DNA of 64,000 nt from Anaerolineaceae bacterium UBA5404 (GCA_002409625.1 DHNY01000003.1:6703-70702); one strand, 5' to 3'; positions 35,055-44,685 are shown, counted from the first letter of the stretch. Made by a program: numbers and translations. Notes: generated from the sequence alone by a model not told the origin.

Positions 35055-35063
35055 TGATAAAAT
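35055..35063 (+). promoter_or_regulatory. Extended -10 of probable leaderless fmt promoter
   Basis: TG-A-TAAAAT ends six bases before the fmt ATG at 35070, with no Shine-Dalgarno sequence. The inverted repeat CACAAG-N7-CTTGTG just upstream overlaps its left edge and could be an operator or part of a terminator. Confidence 0.45.
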
Positions 35064-35069
35064 TTCTGC

Positions 35070-35990
35070 ATGAGCCCAAGAATAGTTTTTTTAGGATCTC
35101 CTGATTTTGCTGTACCCTGTCTCGAAGATTTGGCAAAGGACTATAACATCGTTGGCGTTGTTACCCAACCAGACCGGCCTTTTGGTCGTGGACAAAAACT
35201 GGCTCCCAGCGCGGTCAAAGATGCGGCGCTTGCCTTGGGTTTGCCGGTGTATCAGCCTGAGTCTTTGCGCTCGCTGGAAGCTTTTGCAAAGCTGAGTTCC
35301 TGGCAGCCAGATTTGATGATTGTGGTTGCCTATGGCCAGATTTTGTCTGAAGCGGTCTTGAACATCCCCAGTATTGCTTGCCTGAACGTGCATGCCTCAT
35401 TATTGCCTCGATGGCGTGGTGCGGCACCTATCCAGGCGGCAATTGAAGCTGGCGATTCAAAAACCGGTGTGACCATCATGCAGGTGGTTCCAAAACTGGA
35501 TGCTGGACCTATCATTTCCCAACGCGAAGTACCCATTCGTCCAGGAACTTTTGCTGATGAGTTAAGTCAACAGTTGGCTTACCTTGGTGCTAAAACACTG
35601 CTAGAAACCTTGCCTGCTTATCTGGATGGACGCCTTAAAGCAGTGCCCCAGGATGAAAGCAAAGTAAGCTATGCCCATATGCTGAAGAAGAGCCAAAGTA
35701 AACTGGACTTCAAGGAAAGGGCTGAGCAGATTGTGCGCAAAGTGCACGCCTATCACCCTTGGCCGGGAACTTTCTTTGAGCATAAAGGCTTACGCATCAA
35801 AGTTTTGGACGCGCATGTGCATGATACTTTTGGCGCTGTGCCAGGATTGCACTATGTGGTCAATGGTTTGCCGGCGGTCGGCACTGCGGAATGTCTTTTG
35901 GTTATGGATAAGCTTCAACCGGCGGGCAAAAAACCGATGAGTGGTGAGGATTTTCTTCGTGGTCAACGGGATTGGTTGGAAACTGATTAA
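35070..35990 (+). CDS. fmt: Methionyl-tRNA formyltransferase
   Basis: Fmt transfers a formyl group from 10-formyl-THF to Met-tRNA-fMet for initiation. The 306-residue protein has the formyltransferase core with GSPDFAVPCL at 9-18, catalytic N106 and H108 in LNVHASLLPRWRGAAPIQ, and D144 in LDAGPI, then the C-terminal OB-like tRNA-binding domain (about 205-306; YHPWPGTF). It has standard family length. The start codon follows a -10-like element directly, so the mRNA may be leaderless. Its usual partner def is not adjacent. It converges with mutS. Confidence 0.95.
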   Translation: MSPRIVFLGSPDFAVPCLEDLAKDYNIVGVVTQPDRPFGRGQKLAPSAVKDAALALGLPVYQPESLRSLEAFAKLSSWQPDLMIVVAYGQILSEAVLNIPSIACLNVHASLLPRWRGAAPIQAAIEAGDSKTGVTIMQVVPKLDAGPIISQREVPIRPGTFADELSQQLAYLGAKTLLETLPAYLDGRLKAVPQDESKVSYAHMLKKSQSKLDFKERAEQIVRKVHAYHPWPGTFFEHKGLRIKVLDAHVHDTFGAVPGLHYVVNGLPAVGTAECLLVMDKLQPAGKKPMSGEDFLRGQRDWLETD

Positions 35991-35998
35991 GCCATTCT

Positions 35999-36019
35999 TC
36001 TGAAAAGCTACTTTTCAGA
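35999..36019. repeat. Inverted repeat with the mutS stop codon in its loop
   Basis: TCTGAAAAG (35999-36007) pairs perfectly with CTTTTCAGA (36011-36019). The three-base loop at 36008-36010 is exactly the TAG stop of mutS on the minus strand. It lies between convergent fmt and mutS. It lacks a clear T-run, so its strength as a terminator is uncertain. Confidence 0.5.
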
Positions 36020-38590
36020 CCTGTCCTCAGAAAAATATTTCAAACGCCATTCGTAGAGTAAATTGAGGGCATTAATCGGGGAAAGCGATTCAAGGTCGAT
36101 GCCTTTAAAGTCTTCCATCAAGGGGTTGTTTTCAGGGAAGAGTCTGATTTGTTGCTGGCTTTCAACTTGTTTGGGCAAGGCTCTTTCGCCACTTTCTTCA
36201 AGCTGTTTCAAAACCTGGTTTGCGCGGGTGATGACTGGCGCGGGTAAACCGGCTAATTGTGCCACGTGAATGCCGTAGGACCGATCCGCACTGCCGGGCA
36301 GAATTTTGTGCAGGAAGATTACTTTTCCGTCAGCTTCAGTAACCGCCACATTGTAATTACGCACGCCCGGGAAAAGCTCTGCCAGGTCGGTGAGCTCATG
36401 GTAATGCGTGGCAAATAAGGTGTAAGGTTTTAGCTTGGGATGGCTGTGTAGGTATTCAATAATTGCCCAGGCGATGGAAATGCCATCGTAAGTACTTGTT
36501 CCGCGACCAATTTCATCCAGAATGAGCAAGCTGCGCGGGGTGGCGTTGTTGAGGATGTTGGCGGTTTCGATCATCTCAACCATAAAGGTGCTTTGACCTT
36601 GATGAATGGCATCCTGCGCGCCAATACGTGTGAAAACCCGATCTACTAAGCCAATTTCGGCTTCTTTTGCCGGCACAAAGCTGCCAATTTGTGCCATAAG
36701 GACAATTAAAACCATCTGGCGCAAAATGGTGCTCTTGCCGCTCATGTTCGGACCAGTAATCAACTTGATAATCTCACCGTCTTCAAAATGGATGTCGTTG
36801 GGGATGTAACGATTCACTGAGCGGATACGCTCGACCACCGGATGTCGCCCTTCAAGTATGCGGATGCCTTTTTCTTCTTTTAAGACCGGACGGACATAAT
36901 CATTGAGGGCTGCCACCGTGGCAAGCGCGATACAACAATCCAAATGGGCAATGGCTTGGGCGGTTTCAAGAAGACGACCAGAGCTTTTTGATATTTCAGC
37001 ACAGAGTTGGTGCCAAACCTTGAGCTCGGCTTCATGGATTTGGGCTTCGGCATTGAGCACCAGTGATTCGTATTCCTTGAGTTCAGGTGTGATGTAACGT
37101 TCACTGTTGACCAAAGTTTGTTTGCGGATGTAATCTTCTGGGGCTTGGTCTGTTTGACCGCGCGAAACCTCAATGTAATAGCCAAATACCTTGTTGTAGC
37201 CCACCCGTAAATTTTTAATGCCGGTGCGTTGGCGTTCGAGCCCTTCCAGGTTGTTGATCCAATCGCGCGCGTGTTTGGAAGCGTTCAGGATCTCATCCAA
37301 AGCTTCTGAGTAGCCAGGTCTGATGATGCCAATATTCGCCAGGGTGGCAGGTGGCTCGTCTTCAATGGCTACCTGGAGGTGTTCGCGTTCTTCGTCAAAA
37401 CTTGATATCTTTGTCAGAACTTGTTCCAGGACTGGGTCTTTATCTTTAAGCAAGGCAAGCAACTTGGGTATGGCTTCAAAGTCTTCCCGCAAGGCGACCA
37501 AGTCAGGCGGGCGGGCAGAACCAGAGTTGATCCGGTTGACCAGCCTTTCCATATCATGTAATTTGGAGAGGATGGCATTCAAATCTTGCCTTAGAACGCC
37601 ATTCTTGAAGAAAAATGCTACCAGGTCAAGGCGTTCGTTGATGGCATCGATGTTGAGCAAAGGCTTGTTAACCCATGCGCGCAACATGCGCTTGCCTCCC
37701 GCTGTTTGGGTCTTGTCGAGCACGCCAAGTAAGGAGCCATCCAGCTTGTGGTCGCGTAAGGTTTCGGTGAGCTCAAGGTTCCGGCGAGTCTCCGCATCCA
37801 GCACCATAAAATCGCTCAGGCTGTAAGTGCTAAAACTAAGCTGGGTGGAATCCATCGCTTTTTGGGTTTCTTGCAAATACTTTATGAGCGCACCGGATGC
37901 CCGGGTTGCCCAGGGAAGTTCTTTGATGCCCAAACCGTCTAAACTTGACACGTTAAAACGAGTTTTGATGGCTTCTGCGGCGCGACCTGGTTCAAAATAC
38001 CAATTTGGGATGGTAGTGATGTTGTCAGGAAAGCCTTGTGGCAGGTCCCAATCTTCTGAAACGAGCAACTCTGCTACCGCTAACCGCTCTAATTCCGCGC
38101 GTAAGATAACCAGCAAATCTTCATCCTGGATTTGGGTGGTGGCAAATTCGCCGGTGGAGATGTCCACATAAGCCAAACCGGCGTTGTTTTCGTGGGTAAC
38201 GATACACGCCAGATAGTTGTTCTTTTCGCTTTGGAGCAGATTGGGTTCAACCAAAGTGCCGGGTGTAATCACACGCACAACATCGCGTTCAAAGAGCCCT
38301 TTTTCTGGTTGCTCTCCCACTTGCTCACAAATGGCAACGTGGAAGCCTTTGTCTATCAAGCGACCGATGTAATTGTCAACAGCATGATAGGGAATACCAG
38401 CCATGGGGACACGCACACCTTTGGCAACCGGGCGTGAAGTGAGCACAATATCCAGTGCTTTGGCTGTTTTCTCCGCATCCTCGTCAAAGGTTTCGTAAAA
38501 GTCACCTAACCTAAAAAACACAATTGCGTTTGGATATTTTTTCTTAATATCCAAATATTGTTGTCGAAGTGGGGTGACTTGGGCTGCCAT
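36008..38590 (-). CDS. mutS: DNA mismatch repair protein MutS
   Basis: MutS recognises mismatches and small loops and starts repair. The 860-residue protein has the mismatch-wedge motif F31-Y-E33 (GDFYETF), the connector and core/clamp helices, then the ATPase with Walker A GPNMSGKST near 610 and Walker B LILDEIGRGTSTYDG near 690, followed by the helix-turn-helix dimer region. It has full MutS1 length. It starts three bases after alaS on the same strand. No mutL is in view. The 3' end lies in a perfect inverted repeat. Confidence 0.97.
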   Translation of the reverse strand: MAAQVTPLRQQYLDIKKKYPNAIVFFRLGDFYETFDEDAEKTAKALDIVLTSRPVAKGVRVPMAGIPYHAVDNYIGRLIDKGFHVAICEQVGEQPEKGLFERDVVRVITPGTLVEPNLLQSEKNNYLACIVTHENNAGLAYVDISTGEFATTQIQDEDLLVILRAELERLAVAELLVSEDWDLPQGFPDNITTIPNWYFEPGRAAEAIKTRFNVSSLDGLGIKELPWATRASGALIKYLQETQKAMDSTQLSFSTYSLSDFMVLDAETRRNLELTETLRDHKLDGSLLGVLDKTQTAGGKRMLRAWVNKPLLNIDAINERLDLVAFFFKNGVLRQDLNAILSKLHDMERLVNRINSGSARPPDLVALREDFEAIPKLLALLKDKDPVLEQVLTKISSFDEEREHLQVAIEDEPPATLANIGIIRPGYSEALDEILNASKHARDWINNLEGLERQRTGIKNLRVGYNKVFGYYIEVSRGQTDQAPEDYIRKQTLVNSERYITPELKEYESLVLNAEAQIHEAELKVWHQLCAEISKSSGRLLETAQAIAHLDCCIALATVAALNDYVRPVLKEEKGIRILEGRHPVVERIRSVNRYIPNDIHFEDGEIIKLITGPNMSGKSTILRQMVLIVLMAQIGSFVPAKEAEIGLVDRVFTRIGAQDAIHQGQSTFMVEMIETANILNNATPRSLLILDEIGRGTSTYDGISIAWAIIEYLHSHPKLKPYTLFATHYHELTDLAELFPGVRNYNVAVTEADGKVIFLHKILPGSADRSYGIHVAQLAGLPAPVITRANQVLKQLEESGERALPKQVESQQQIRLFPENNPLMEDFKGIDLESLSPINALNLLYEWRLKYFSEDRSEK

Positions 38591-38593
38591 GAC

Positions 38594-41326
38594 TTATTTG
38601 ATTTTCTCTCTGATGTAGCTCGCTACCTGATCAAGCGCTTCAGCAATTTTTGATGGGTCTTTACCACCGGCTTGTGCCATATCGGGTCTGCCACCACCTC
38701 CACCGCCAACGATGCTGGCAACGCGTTTGATGAGTTCGCCTGCCTTGAGGCCCCGTTCGATCAAATCCGGTGTAAGGGCGGCGATAAAGGATGGCTTATC
38801 GTTGACCGTTGTGCCCAGAACAATGACACCGGATTGATGTTTTTGGCGGAATTCGTCAGCGAGTTCACGCAGGGTATCGGCGTTGACATTAGGGATATTG
38901 GCGGTTAAAACCGGTATGCCCAGAATGTCTTGTAAGTTGTCAATTTGGTTTGCAAAAGCGGCTTTTGCCACCCGCAAGCGCAATTGTTCGAGCTCGGTTT
39001 GGTTAGTTCTCAAAGCCTCTTCAAGCCCTTGTACCTTGGCAAGTGCTTCAACCGGGCTGCTTTGCAAATGGGCAGAAAGCTCATTTTGTAGATTGAGACG
39101 GTTTCGGGCGTATTCATAAGCACCCAATCCGGTCACGGCTTCGATGCGGCGCATGCCGGCAGCGATACTGGACTCGCTGGTGATGTAGAAAGAACCGATT
39201 TCGGCGGTATTGTCCACATGGGTACCACCGCAAAGTTCGTAGGAAACTCTGCCACGTTCGTCTTTAATTTCAATGGTGCGCACTTCCGCGCCGTATTTTT
39301 CACCAAAGAGCGCCATCGCGCCATCCATACGCGCTTCTTCGAGCGTTTTGCTTTGTTTGACAACCGGGTACTCATCGGCAATCAGTTGGTTGACCATGGC
39401 TTCTATTTTTAAGAGGTCCGTTTTGGCAACTGCCTGAGGGTAGTTGAAGTCAAAGCGCATGCGATCCGGGTCAACCGCAGAGCCGGCTTGATGCACTTTT
39501 TCGCCCAGAACGGAACGCAAGGCGGTGTGTAAAAGGTGGGTGCCAGTGTGGTTGCGCATGATGGCACGGCGTCGTTTTTCATCAACCTGGGCAATGACCG
39601 CATGGTTCACTTTTGGCGTGCCACTGATAACCTTGCCAATGTGCACAATTAAACCAGCTGAGGGTTTGGTTACATTTTCGATTTCCACTTCCCAGGCTTC
39701 GTCTTGCGTAGAAATGATGCGACCGGTATCGGCAACCTGACCTCCAGCTTCGAGATAGAAAGGTGTTGAGCGCAGGACCAATTCAACAGCATCACCGGCT
39801 TGAGCGTCTTCAACCAAGCTTCCACTTTTGATGATGGCTATAAGCTGACTGGGTTTTTCAGTCGAAGTATAGGGGTCATTTATGACGCCTTCAATACTTA
39901 AAATGCCATCATCATGGAGTTGTTTGTCCAGAGACTGATAAAGTTCAAGCTTTTGGCTGTTGTCTTCGAGCGTGGCTTGCCCTTTGCCAGAAGCTAAGCG
40001 GTGCGCTTCCATGGCGGCATAAAAACCCTCTTCGTCCACGCTAAAACCTGATTCGCCCAGGATATCGCGGGTGATTTCCAACGGAAAACCAAGCGTGGCG
40101 TAAAGGTCAAAAGCTTCGGCGCCACCCAGTTCGGTTTTGCCAGCTTTTTCTAAAGCTTGCATGTGCAAAGAAAGTTCCGCAAAACCGGCATCCAAAGTTT
40201 CAGCAAAGCGGGTTTCTTCACGGGTGAAACTTTCAAGAATCAATTCCTCTTCACGCTTTAACTCCGGATAGTGGTGTCCGTAGAGGTCAATCACAATTTT
40301 GGCAACGCGTGCCATGAAGGGATCTTTGAGATTAAGTGTTCGGGCAAAGCGGGCAGCCCGGCGGATGATCATGCGGCAAACATAGTTGCGTCCCACATTG
40401 CCGGGGATAACGCCATCGGCAATTAAGAAGCTAGCCGCACGCACATGGTCAGCGATAACCCGATAAGCGGTCAGGTTTTCGGCGCGTTCCTGGTCACTTT
40501 GACCAGCAATGCTTTGTGTTTCGTCGAGCAAAGGCTTGAGCAGGTCGGTTTCGTAGTTGCCTTTAACGCCTTGAATAACGGAGACGATACGTTCCAAGCC
40601 CATGCCAGTATCCACGTGCATTTTTGGCAAAGGTTGAAACTCTGTGGGAGAAAGTCGATTGAACTGAATGAAAACATTGTTCCAGATTTCAACGATACGG
40701 TTACAATCGCCGTTTACTTCACAAACATGACCTGCGACGCCTTGTCTGTCACAGGCTTCTGGTCCAAAATCGTAGTGGATTTCGGTGCAGGGACCACAAG
40801 GTCCGGTTTCTGCCATCTCCCAGAAGTTGTCATGTCGGTTTCCTTTTACCAGATGCGCGGTGTTGAAACCAGGCTGAGCCAGCCAATTATCGCGCGCTTC
40901 GGTGTCATCGGGGATAATGCCTTCTTCGTCCACAAAATAGCTGGCGTAAAGTTTAGTGGGGTCAAGTCCCCAGCGATCTACCAGCAGCTCCCAGCTCCAG
41001 GCAATGGCTTCTTTTTTGTAATAATCACCAAAAGACCAGTTGCCGAGCATTTCAAAGAAAGTGTGATGGGTGTCATCACGCCCGACAGTATCGAGGTCAT
41101 TATGCTTACCAGAAACACGCATACATTTTTGTGAGTTTGCCACCCGGCTTGCAGGTGGATTGGCTGTGCCTAAAAACACGTCCTTAAATTGCACCATGCC
41201 AGCATTAGTGAAGAGCAAGGTAGAGTCGCCACCCGGCACAAGCGAAGCACTAGGCACAACACGATGACCGTGTTCTGCAAAGAAATCTAAAAAGGATTGT
41301 CGTAGCTGATTTCCAGTTAAAAACAT
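38594..41326 (-). CDS. alaS: Alanyl-tRNA synthetase
   Basis: AlaRS charges tRNA-Ala and edits Ser/Gly mischarging. From ATG 41326 it has 910 residues: the class II catalytic core at the N-terminus (LDFFAEHGHRVVPSASLVP; RDDTHHTFFEMLGNWSFGDY), the tRNA-recognition region, the editing domain with HTGTHLLHTALR and CGGTHV zinc ligands, and the DHHA1-type C-Ala domain with GGGGGGRPDMAQAGG. The ATG at 41326 has GGGAG six bases upstream; the in-frame ATG at 41332 abuts that Shine-Dalgarno sequence. It lies between recR and mutS. Confidence 0.97.
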   Translation of the reverse strand: MFLTGNQLRQSFLDFFAEHGHRVVPSASLVPGGDSTLLFTNAGMVQFKDVFLGTANPPASRVANSQKCMRVSGKHNDLDTVGRDDTHHTFFEMLGNWSFGDYYKKEAIAWSWELLVDRWGLDPTKLYASYFVDEEGIIPDDTEARDNWLAQPGFNTAHLVKGNRHDNFWEMAETGPCGPCTEIHYDFGPEACDRQGVAGHVCEVNGDCNRIVEIWNNVFIQFNRLSPTEFQPLPKMHVDTGMGLERIVSVIQGVKGNYETDLLKPLLDETQSIAGQSDQERAENLTAYRVIADHVRAASFLIADGVIPGNVGRNYVCRMIIRRAARFARTLNLKDPFMARVAKIVIDLYGHHYPELKREEELILESFTREETRFAETLDAGFAELSLHMQALEKAGKTELGGAEAFDLYATLGFPLEITRDILGESGFSVDEEGFYAAMEAHRLASGKGQATLEDNSQKLELYQSLDKQLHDDGILSIEGVINDPYTSTEKPSQLIAIIKSGSLVEDAQAGDAVELVLRSTPFYLEAGGQVADTGRIISTQDEAWEVEIENVTKPSAGLIVHIGKVISGTPKVNHAVIAQVDEKRRRAIMRNHTGTHLLHTALRSVLGEKVHQAGSAVDPDRMRFDFNYPQAVAKTDLLKIEAMVNQLIADEYPVVKQSKTLEEARMDGAMALFGEKYGAEVRTIEIKDERGRVSYELCGGTHVDNTAEIGSFYITSESSIAAGMRRIEAVTGLGAYEYARNRLNLQNELSAHLQSSPVEALAKVQGLEEALRTNQTELEQLRLRVAKAAFANQIDNLQDILGIPVLTANIPNVNADTLRELADEFRQKHQSGVIVLGTTVNDKPSFIAALTPDLIERGLKAGELIKRVASIVGGGGGGRPDMAQAGGKDPSKIAEALDQVASYIREKIK

Positions 41327-41377
41327 AAACATCTCCCAACGAAGGTCTTAGGCAAAAATTATACTCGTATTTGAGAA

Positions 41378-41986
41378 TTATTCCATGCTCTGGCGGCCAG
41401 AAAGCGCGCGTTGTAGCGTGTTTTGATCTGCGTATTCGATATCACCACCCACAGGCAAGCCGCGTGCCAGACGGCTGACCTTGATGCCCAGAGGTGTGAT
41501 GCGTTGTTGCAGGTAAAGCGCGGTGGCATCACCCTCCATGGTTGGATTGGTGGCGATAATCACTTCGCGAACTGGCTCTTTTTGCAAGCGTTCGAGCAAA
41601 GATTGAAATTTGATTTGCTCAGGTCCAATGCCCTCAATAGGCGAGAGCACGCCGAGCAAAACATGGTATTTTCCATTAAAAACGCCAGTGCGTTCAATGG
41701 CAATGACGTCTGAGGGCTCTTCAACCACACAAATAAGGGCATCATCCCTGCGCGAGTCTTCACAAACTTCACAAAGTTCCTGACCCGCCAGGGTGATATT
41801 GTGACACTTTTTGCAGTAAGCCGTATCCAGTTTAAGCGCAGTTAGCGCCTCGGCGAGGTCTTTGGCAATATCACCTTCTTCTTTCAGCAGATAGAAGGCA
41901 AGTCTGGCAGCCGTTTTTGGTCCCACACCAGGCAGGCGCGAAAAGGCATCAATCAAGTTTTGAACAGGTGGCGGAAGTGCTCTCAT
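41378..41986 (-). CDS. recR: Recombination protein RecR
   Basis: RecR works with RecO/RecF to load RecA on gapped DNA. The 202-residue protein has the N-terminal helix-hairpin-helix (LPGVGPKTAARLAFYLL near 19-35), a C4 zinc finger (CKKCHN...CEVC near 58-74), a Toprim domain (CVVEEPSDVIAIE near 84-96) and the C-terminal LARGLPVGGDIEYAD motif. That is complete and typical. It forms the classic dnaX-ybaB-recR cluster, 44 bases after ybaB. Confidence 0.96.
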   Translation of the reverse strand: MRALPPPVQNLIDAFSRLPGVGPKTAARLAFYLLKEEGDIAKDLAEALTALKLDTAYCKKCHNITLAGQELCEVCEDSRRDDALICVVEEPSDVIAIERTGVFNGKYHVLLGVLSPIEGIGPEQIKFQSLLERLQKEPVREVIIATNPTMEGDATALYLQQRITPLGIKVSRLARGLPVGGDIEYADQNTLQRALSGRQSME

Positions 41987-42030
41987 TGCGTGGTCAGTTT
42001 TTGTTTAACAGTTGATAGCAATTGGCAGGT

Positions 42031-42372
42031 TTAAACGCCCATGCCAAAGCCAGAGAGCATGTTGGTGAAGGGTGCCATTTGTTCTTCTGAAAGCTGGCGG
42101 GATGCGTCCAGGGCTTTGTTGGTTGCCGTGAGCACCATGTCTTGCAGCATTTCCGCGTCGCCATCAGCGAGCAGTTCAGGGTCAATCACCACTGCGGTGC
42201 AGCGTTGGTCACCGGTCATGGTTACTTGCACAGCGCCACCGCCTGCGGTTTCGGTCACGGTCTTTTCCGCGAGTTCAGCTTGAGCCTGTTCCATTTGCTC
42301 TTGTAATTTGGCAATTTGTGCCATCATGTTTCCACCGCCTCTGCCGGCAGATCCTCTAAATCCTTTTGCCAT
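42031..42372 (-). CDS. ybaB: YbaB/EbfC nucleoid-associated protein
   Basis: This small dimeric DNA-binding protein has 113 residues. It begins with a Gly-rich segment (GSAGRGGGNMMAQIAKLQ), then a coiled-coil-like helix (EQMEQAQAELAEKTV), and the family core GGGAVQVTMTGDQRCTAVVIDPELL. Its ATG directly abuts the dnaX stop (TAAATG), so translation is coupled. The role is nucleoid organisation or support of the adjacent recombination functions; exact activity remains uncertain in the family. Confidence 0.93.
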   Translation of the reverse strand: MAKGFRGSAGRGGGNMMAQIAKLQEQMEQAQAELAEKTVTETAGGGAVQVTMTGDQRCTAVVIDPELLADGDAEMLQDMVLTATNKALDASRQLSEEQMAPFTNMLSGFGMGV

Positions 42373-44085
42373 TTAATCCTCTTTTTCTGTATCTATAATC
42401 ATGCCATTGTATTTTTTGGCAACCAGGGTTGCTAAGTTTTCTTCATCATCAAGTGCGTCTGTGTGGCTTGCCATGTCTGGCTTCCCAAATGTGCACTGCA
42501 CACGAACGTCTTTGTTAAAGAAGTGTGAGATCACTTTTTTTACCAAAGTGAGGTTGTTGTCTGCCTTCATCATATCGCAAAGTAGCTGGGTATCAAAGTT
42601 TAGCAGAACCGTATTGCTATCAATAGTAAAGATGCGCGCGGAATTAACCAATCCGACTGTGGATGAATTGCGTCTTTTTATGGCAGCTTTGATAGTGTCC
42701 AATTGTGCCAGGAGGTTTTCCTGAGTCAACGTCAGGTCTCCCGGCTTTGACTGGCTTTGTTCAGCTTTTGGCTGTGGAGCAGGCTTTTTGCTTGCTTCTG
42801 CCTTGGGTGTTGTTGGTGTGGAAGATGCCTTGGCAGTTTCTTTGATATCTTCTTTTTCTGCCACTGGGTCTTGGCTTGGTTGACTTGTTTTTTGCGAAAC
42901 CGGTCTGGGTGGCAGACTTTCTTGCTGGGTTGGCGTGTAGCTGTAAGCTTGTGTGGGCCTGCTTGTTTGAAGCGCCGCACTTGGCTGGGGCATTTGTTGA
43001 GGAGCGTCTTGCCATGAAATCGCGCTGGCATAAGCTAGTTCAAGCCCCAAACCTGGATGCCAATTGGTTTTTAGGTCGGTTGCAGCCTTGCTAAAGCCTT
43101 CGATGATGCTGGTGAGCTGCCTGGTTTCAAGGCTATTGGCGTGATTGTTCATCACCTCGCGTGTTTCGGGAGTGAGCTCGAGTTGTTTGCCAACCCCAAG
43201 CTTGATGATGAGCAAATCGCGCAAATATTCAACCGTTTGTCGGGCAAATTGGCGTGAATCTGCACCGGAATCCAATGCGCTTTGGATGATTTCAAGCCCA
43301 CGGCTTTGATCCCGGGCGATAATGGACTCTGTTAAATCAATTACTGCCTGATTGGTAGCTGTGCCCAGCAGGTCTTGAGCGATGGGCAAGGTTACTTTTT
43401 TGGCGATGGAGGAAAGCTGGTCGACCAGGGAGATTGCGTCGCGCATTGAGCCAGTTGCCTGGCGGGCGATCAGGCTGAGTGCCTCTGGTTCGATTTTAAT
43501 CTTTTCCTGCTTGGTGAGATTTTCGAGCTTTTCAACGATGACGGGCACAGGAATGCGCCGGAATTCAAACCGTTGGCAACGCGAAAGCACGGTAGCAGGG
43601 ATTTTATGGATTTCTGTGGTAGCTAAAATAAAAATAACATGCGCAGGTGGTTCTTCGAGCGTTTTGAGAAGCGCGTTGAATGCCGAAGTTGAAAGCATGT
43701 GCACTTCGTCGATAATGTAAACCTTAAATCTGCCTTGACTGGGTGCGAAGTTGATTTTATCGCGCAGTTCGCGCACGTCGTCCACACTGGTATTGGAAGC
43801 GGCGTCGATTTCGATGAGATCCATAAAGCGCCCATCATTGACCGCCAGGCAGTTGTCGCACTTATTGCAAGGGCGATTGGCAGGGTCTTCGGCGAGGCAA
43901 TTTGCGGCTTTTGCCAAAAGGCGCGCGCTGGTGGTTTTGCCCGTGCCACGCGGACCGGCAAATAAATAGGCATGACCAATCCTGCCCATGGCAATGGCAT
44001 TTTTGAGGGTTTGTACGATGTGGTCCTGCCCAACGACTTCATCCCAAAGGGCTGGTCGCCAGGTTCGGTAAAGTGCTTGTGACAT
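42373..44085 (-). CDS. dnaX: DNA polymerase III subunit gamma/tau
   Basis: DnaX is the clamp-loader ATPase. The 570-residue protein has Walker A GPRGTGKTT near 44-52, a four-Cys zinc module (CNKCDNC with a Cys upstream, about 64-79), DEVHMLS near 125 and the SRC arginine-finger motif near 168. The AAA+ lid and collar follow to about 365. A Pro/Gln/Lys-rich linker (about 370-450) then leads to a tau-like C-terminal domain. I see no convincing frameshift signal for a separate gamma form. It heads the dnaX-ybaB-recR cluster. Confidence 0.96.
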   Translation of the reverse strand: MSQALYRTWRPALWDEVVGQDHIVQTLKNAIAMGRIGHAYLFAGPRGTGKTTSARLLAKAANCLAEDPANRPCNKCDNCLAVNDGRFMDLIEIDAASNTSVDDVRELRDKINFAPSQGRFKVYIIDEVHMLSTSAFNALLKTLEEPPAHVIFILATTEIHKIPATVLSRCQRFEFRRIPVPVIVEKLENLTKQEKIKIEPEALSLIARQATGSMRDAISLVDQLSSIAKKVTLPIAQDLLGTATNQAVIDLTESIIARDQSRGLEIIQSALDSGADSRQFARQTVEYLRDLLIIKLGVGKQLELTPETREVMNNHANSLETRQLTSIIEGFSKAATDLKTNWHPGLGLELAYASAISWQDAPQQMPQPSAALQTSRPTQAYSYTPTQQESLPPRPVSQKTSQPSQDPVAEKEDIKETAKASSTPTTPKAEASKKPAPQPKAEQSQSKPGDLTLTQENLLAQLDTIKAAIKRRNSSTVGLVNSARIFTIDSNTVLLNFDTQLLCDMMKADNNLTLVKKVISHFFNKDVRVQCTFGKPDMASHTDALDDEENLATLVAKKYNGMIIDTEKED

Positions 44086-44095
44086 TAGCTAATCC

Positions 44096-44632
44096 TTAAG
44101 GTATTTCATAACGCGCGCGTTCCACTTGGTTTGGGTCGCGCAAAGTTACAGTTATTCCAGACTTCCAATAGGCTTGTTGGCTGTTGAGGTAAAGGGTCAA
44201 CGCGCTGTCTGTGCCTTCTTTTGAGTAAATTTTTAGCGAGCCGCCGGGGTTGAGCATGATATCGCTTTCGATCGGAATGCTTTTTTGCTCAGAACCACGC
44301 AATGACCAATCCTGCAACGAGAATTTTGTGTCCCCTTTATTTTTGATGATCAGGTACTCCAGGTTCAGGTCACCAAAGCCGGAAACGAGTTCAATGCTTA
44401 CATCTACATCGTCAAAATTACTGGCGAGGGGTGCTTTGCTTGCTGTTTGCTTGTTTGTTTCTTCCGGGTTTGAAGTTGTGTTTTGCACAGGCTGAGTGGC
44501 TATGGGTGGCGTTTGCAAAGAGAGCTTTTTCTGTTGAACACGGTCCCAAATGAACAAAACCGCCAACACGGTAAGCGCAGATATGAGGATGTTTATCAGG
44601 ATGAAAGGTAATGTTTTCTTTAGAAATTTCAT
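44096..44632 (-). CDS. Membrane-anchored lamin-tail-domain (LTD) protein
   Basis: This 178-residue protein has a positively charged N-terminus, one transmembrane helix (about 8-30), a Thr/Pro/Gln-rich linker (about 40-70) and a C-terminal beta-sandwich of the LTD type: LEYLIIKNKGD, FSLQDWSLRG, LNPGGSLKIYSKEG and ITVTLRDPNQVERARYE. LTDs in secreted bacterial proteins often accompany nucleases or act as adhesion modules; here it stands alone. I chose ATG 44632 so that the protein begins just before the helix. The function is unknown. It ends 10 bases before the dnaX start. Confidence 0.7.
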   Translation of the reverse strand: MKFLKKTLPFILINILISALTVLAVLFIWDRVQQKKLSLQTPPIATQPVQNTTSNPEETNKQTASKAPLASNFDDVDVSIELVSGFGDLNLEYLIIKNKGDTKFSLQDWSLRGSEQKSIPIESDIMLNPGGSLKIYSKEGTDSALTLYLNSQQAYWKSGITVTLRDPNQVERARYEIP

Positions 44633-44685
44633 GATTAATCTCGTGCTAATCATAGCATAAAAAGGGCGCTTTGGAGGGCATTAAT

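Noticed and set aside
42888..42893. Programmed frameshift site in dnaX
   Set aside because: A run of six As on the coding strand lies in the linker region, but it does not form an in-frame X-XXY-YYZ heptamer and no strong pseudoknot or stem is evident.
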